From Microcaldota archaeon (lineage in GTDB: Archaea > Micrarchaeota > Micrarchaeia > Micrarchaeales > Micrarchaeaceae), in contig JAKBRJ010000026.1 in assembly GCA_021834785.1 (NCBI GenBank), forward strand, positions 1-7,613: a DNA stretch of 7,613 bases. Reading direction: 5' to 3'. Of this stretch, positions 4,915-7,613 are shown piece by piece. The notes beneath the pieces are model-generated. The model did not search any database, was not told where the DNA came from, and saw nothing but the letters and a program-made list of their open reading frames with translations. Each line of letters opens with the position of its first letter. The stretch's first letter is position 1. The translations under genes and the position numbers were made by a program.

Positions 4915-7017
4915 TCACTTCAACTCCTGCTGAAATATTTTATTAAGGTAGCATGATGCACCGGATGCAGCCTGTCCGTTAGCATACAATACCGTTCCGT
5001 ACATGCCCTTGTATACTATAGATGAATTTGAGCCTGGGCTTAGCAGTACCATAGGCTCGTTGGAGCCCAATATCCTGTTATAGCATGCAGGGCCGTCTAT
5101 GCTGGCGGTCGAATTAGCTATAGTGCACGAATAATTATCCAATGACACAACACTTACCTTCTTTCCCAAGCCCGACATAGTAGCTTGCAATGCGCTTGCG
5201 CATCCCACTATAGAGCTATTGGCTGCACCAGACTGGTTTACCACTATGGCTATAACGTTGCCAGAATTAGAGGCTGCCATAAACCCACTGATAGGCAGGA
5301 ATGCATTGGCGCTTCCGGCTATCGCATATGTTGCAAGCGTGTATATTAATACCAATATGAATATGCCCGCAAAAAGCATCATCCATGCCTTCTTTGCTTT
5401 TGCATGCATTTTTATTTTCTTCTTCCTCTTAAGCCTTGCATATGTTGTTCCATACACTGCAAGCAGTATCGCTATGCCTATGATGAACGATATCAAAGCA
5501 GCATATAAAGGCGCAGATGCAATCTTCGATGGAATAGAAGCCCCAGATCCGAAAAGCATCGAGTTTACGAACCCCCCGTCAAGCGATTTTACAAAAGCAG
5601 GCAATGACAATGGGGATCCGAATGCACCCACTTTTGAGCTTACATTGGCGAGCATAACGCTTATTGGCGTAAGGTCGTTTGACGTTACCCTGCCATTCAA
5701 CATGTTGTTGATGCGCTCCTGCTGCACCGAAAGCAGCGCAAGGCTTTTGGGCACCTGCCTGAAGTTGAGCTGCCTGTATAGCAGCTGTACTGTATCGTTA
5801 AGCGCCTTGTTGTATATTAGAAGGTATTTTGGCGATACGGCTGCATATGTTGATGAAAGATTCTGCAGCGCACCGTTGAGCGTATCAGATGCTCTTGTTA
5901 TGTTCTGGTTTATGCCCTTGCTTTTTACCAATGAGAATTCGGATTCCATTATCGAAAGCGAACGATTGAGAGAGCTGTTGTCGTATCTTGAAAGCAGCAT
6001 CGTAGAGTTTGCTACGCTCGCATTGTATTCAGGATAAAATGACGTCAGCAATTTTTGGTATTCTGTAGTGTTCCTCGCTATTATCACAGGTTCTACATAT
6101 GCAGTTGCAGTATTGGACGCATTTACATCGTACTGGTTTACCTGCGACGCAGTGGAAACCGGAAGATTTTTAAGGGAATTGACCTGCGCGCCCAGTGTAC
6201 CCAGTATGCTTGAATTAAACGTAGTATATTCGCAATAACCTATGTAGTTGCAGTATGATGGACCCTGCCCTGGGACGTATTGCGCGCAATTGCTAAGCTG
6301 CGATAGCGCAGTCCCTGGAGGAGGGAAAAGGTTGTTTAGGGGAAGCTGCGACGCTGCAGTAGACATGCCGCTTATCGCGCTTGACATTATGTTAAGGTTG
6401 GACTTGAAATCGCTCGCATTAAGCGTAGAGTATGCATTAATGAAATCGTTGTAGCTGCCGTTCAGAAATGCGTATTCGGTAGAGAAGTTCATTATAGCCT
6501 GCCCGAATACGCTGGACGGCCCTCCTAATTGGCCCAATACGCTGTAGCATACCGGAACTGTCTGGCATGAATATCCATTGTTCTGTATCGAAAACGTATA
6601 TTGGTTAAGCCCTGTTTCGACGAGGCAGTCTGCCAACGGCGGCGCAGCCGCATCTTTATATTTGTAGAATGTTGCGTTTAAGGAGTCAAGTACTGATGCA
6701 TTGGGATAATATTTTTCTGAGAGATAAGGATTCGTTACCTTAGCTATCAGCGTAGCGTTTGTCATTATCGAATATCCGTGAGTAGAATTGATTACCATCT
6801 CCTTTCCAGGGCTTATCTGCATGAGCACATATGTATTGCCATTGCTCGTTATGTTGGTAAAACCGGATGATGCAATAGTGGCTGCCGAGATATTGTATGA
6901 AAGCAGGAATGACGTCAATGGACTTTGAAAAGATCCAGCATACGATGTGCTGGCACCAAGCATTACAACGAGCATAGATGCAAGAAGCATCCCCCCGATT
7001 AGTTTAACGTTAGACAT
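4915..7017 (-). CDS. Large secreted/membrane surface protein with sequon-rich ectodomain and C-terminal Cys4 domain (family unknown)
   Basis: No named family recognised. A 700-aa protein with a signal peptide (1-27, ending TSYA). A long external region (28 to about 500) follows, holding six cysteines in two clusters (131, 151, 157; 244, 256, 262) and a helix-rich, Ser/Asn-rich stretch from about 165 to 470. Next come a transmembrane helix (about 504-526), a short basic cytoplasmic loop (528-544, with RLKRKKKIKMHAKAKK), a second transmembrane helix (about 546-568), and an external C-terminal domain (about 575-700) with Cys606, 631, 645 and 689. About two dozen N-x-S/T sequons lie in the external parts, suggesting AglB-type N-glycosylation. 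The C-terminal domain looks paralogous to that of the 206-aa protein just downstream. A scaffold, adhesin or envelope redox/assembly role is conceivable, but no catalytic motif shows it. ATG 7017 directly opens the signal peptide and lies about 35 bp from a good TATA box; only a weak AGG precedes it. Confidence 0.8.
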   Translation of the reverse strand: MSNVKLIGGMLLASMLVVMLGASTSYAGSFQSPLTSFLLSYNISAATIASSGFTNITSNGNTYVLMQISPGKEMVINSTHGYSIMTNATLIAKVTNPYLSEKYYPNASVLDSLNATFYKYKDAAAPPLADCLVETGLNQYTFSIQNNGYSCQTVPVCYSVLGQLGGPSSVFGQAIMNFSTEYAFLNGSYNDFINAYSTLNASDFKSNLNIMSSAISGMSTAASQLPLNNLFPPPGTALSQLSNCAQYVPGQGPSYCNYIGYCEYTTFNSSILGTLGAQVNSLKNLPVSTASQVNQYDVNASNTATAYVEPVIIARNTTEYQKLLTSFYPEYNASVANSTMLLSRYDNSSLNRSLSIMESEFSLVKSKGINQNITRASDTLNGALQNLSSTYAAVSPKYLLIYNKALNDTVQLLYRQLNFRQVPKSLALLSVQQERINNMLNGRVTSNDLTPISVMLANVSSKVGAFGSPLSLPAFVKSLDGGFVNSMLFGSGASIPSKIASAPLYAALISFIIGIAILLAVYGTTYARLKRKKKIKMHAKAKKAWMMLFAGIFILVLIYTLATYAIAGSANAFLPISGFMAASNSGNVIAIVVNQSGAANSSIVGCASALQATMSGLGKKVSVVSLDNYSCTIANSTASIDGPACYNRILGSNEPMVLLSPGSNSSIVYKGMYGTVLYANGQAASGASCYLNKIFQQELK
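4924..4928 (-). promoter_or_regulatory. Shine-Dalgarno-like AGGAG before the 206-aa gene
   Basis: AGGAG on the - strand lies inside the last codons of the 700-aa gene, 13 nt before the ATG at 4910. The strength is good, the spacing longer than ideal. It supports translation of the second gene of the operon from within the first gene's 3' end. Confidence 0.4.
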
Positions 7018-7049
7018 AGTCGCGCCTAGATTAATTATCGATGTAAAGG

Positions 7050-7058
7050 TTTATAAAT
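7050..7058 (-). promoter_or_regulatory. TATA box of the surface-protein operon
   Basis: ATTTATAAA on the - strand is a near-consensus archaeal TATA box. Transcription about 25 bp downstream would begin near 7029, leaving a leader of about 12 nt before the ATG at 7017. The core is nearly symmetrical, so weak divergent firing toward the DUF3800 gene cannot be excluded. Confidence 0.6.
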
Positions 7059-7149
7059 ATTATATGCACGCGCTTTAGGCATCTCATTTATAGCAGAAAA
7101 GGGAATTTATTAGTAAAAATTTAACAATAATATGAAAATATTCTTAAGA

Positions 7150-7159
7150 GTTAAATACT
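7150..7159 (+). promoter_or_regulatory. Candidate TATA box of the DUF3800 gene
   Basis: GTTAAATACT is centred about 28 bp before the ATG at 7183, the spacing of a leaderless archaeal promoter; no Shine-Dalgarno site precedes the gene. A second AT-rich run at 7167-7175 (CTATAAAAT) is too close to the start to serve it. The whole spacer is AT-rich, so chance matches are likely. Confidence 0.35.
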
Positions 7160-7182
7160 CAATTATCTATAAAATAAGTTAT

Positions 7183-7613
7183 ATGGTAAAATATATCTTC
7201 ATAGACGAAAGTGGGGATTTAGGTCTAACTTCCAAATCTTCAAAATATTTAATTTTGGCTGCCTTAATTATAGATGAACCTAAAAAACTTGACCGCATTA
7301 TAAAAAATATGCGTAGAAACAAATTCAAACGGGAATTAAAAGGCGCATCGGAGATAAAAGCTAATTCTTCTTCTACTGAACTTAGGTTACATCTCCTCAA
7401 ACAACTTGAACCAACAAACGGAAGAATAGTATACATGATTCTTGAGAAGAAAAGAGTTTATAGTGGATATTTACAAAAAAATAAAGACAAATTATATAAT
7501 TTTGTTGCTGGTAGATTAGCTAAAAATATGAATATAGCAGATGGTCAGATAATAATAAGAATTGATAAATCTAAAGGAAAACAGCTTTTCAACAAGATTT
7601 TAACCGGCATTTT
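7183..7613 (+). CDS. DUF3800-family protein, N-terminal part (cut by window edge)
   Basis: An open frame of 143 codons plus 2 nt with no stop before the edge. It opens MVKYIFIDESGDLG, the hallmark start of DUF3800 proteins: a first strand ending in the acidic pair Asp8-Glu9, then SGDLG. Residues 57-59 read EIK inside GASEIKAN, matching the family's conserved Glu-x-Lys block, and IIIRIDKSKGK places a second acidic residue at Asp128. This arrangement fits the RNase H-like fold suggested for the family. DUF3800 proteins are often found near phage, defence and mobile genes, but their biochemical role is largely undefined. The start at 7183 is the first ATG and lets the first strand begin at residue 3. 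Codons are clearly AT-richer (tta, aaa, aat, att) than in serS, prf1 or the surface genes, suggesting recent acquisition. The gene is divergent from the surface operon across a 165-bp spacer. Confidence 0.82.
   Translation, partial: MVKYIFIDESGDLGLTSKSSKYLILAALIIDEPKKLDRIIKNMRRNKFKRELKGASEIKANSSSTELRLHLLKQLEPTNGRIVYMILEKKRVYSGYLQKNKDKLYNFVAGRLAKNMNIADGQIIIRIDKSKGKQLFNKILTGI

Noticed and set aside
5219..6037. Long + strand open frame (about 270 codons) antisense to the 700-aa gene
   Set aside because: The - strand product has a clean signal peptide, membrane helices and sequons, while the + strand product shows no coherent domain and has no promoter. It is a codon-bias shadow.
7179..7436. Minus-strand open frame opposite the DUF3800 gene
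   Set aside because: The + strand frame carries the recognisable IDESGD start and runs to the edge; the antisense product has no recognisable feature.

Overview
This is an archaeal chromosome segment. It carries an archaeal class-1 release factor (aRF1) with its NIKS and GGQ motifs. AT-rich TATA-like boxes sit about 25-45 bp upstream of starts, Shine-Dalgarno sites are weak or absent, and ATA (Ile) and AGG/AGA (Arg) codons are common. Small spacers, sequon-rich surface proteins without recognisable families and a bacterial/eukaryal-type SerRS would fit a DPANN lineage such as Micrarchaeota. That placement is an inference, not something the sequence proves.

Layout. (1) 104-2722, + strand: two core translation genes, seryl-tRNA synthetase (serS) and peptide chain release factor aRF1 (prf1). 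(2) 2769-4254: a compact accessory cassette on the - strand. A winged-helix AbiEi-like antitoxin/repressor precedes an AbiEii-like nucleotidyltransferase toxin, and the two genes overlap by 44 nt. The control region holds two palindromic operators built from TTATCCT/AGGATAA half-sites. The whole cassette is bracketed by two 53-bp direct repeats (50/53 identical, 1433 bp apart). (3) 4290-7017, - strand: a two-gene operon for secreted/membrane proteins, a 700-aa sequon-rich ectodomain protein followed 4 nt later by a 206-aa single-pass protein. Both end in a four-cysteine extracytoplasmic domain that looks paralogous and whose predicted strand/helix order resembles a thioredoxin-like fold without CXXC. 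(4) 7018-7613: a divergent promoter region and the first 143 codons of a DUF3800 protein in visibly AT-richer DNA, cut by the window edge.

How they fit together. The outer genes are housekeeping (translation) and cell-surface functions. Between them sits what looks like a mobile or excisable type IV-style toxin-antitoxin module carrying its own operators. DUF3800 at the right edge may begin a second accessory or defence segment. The strongest leads are the repeat-bracketed cassette, the operator half-sites shared with those repeats, and the pair of Cys4 surface proteins.
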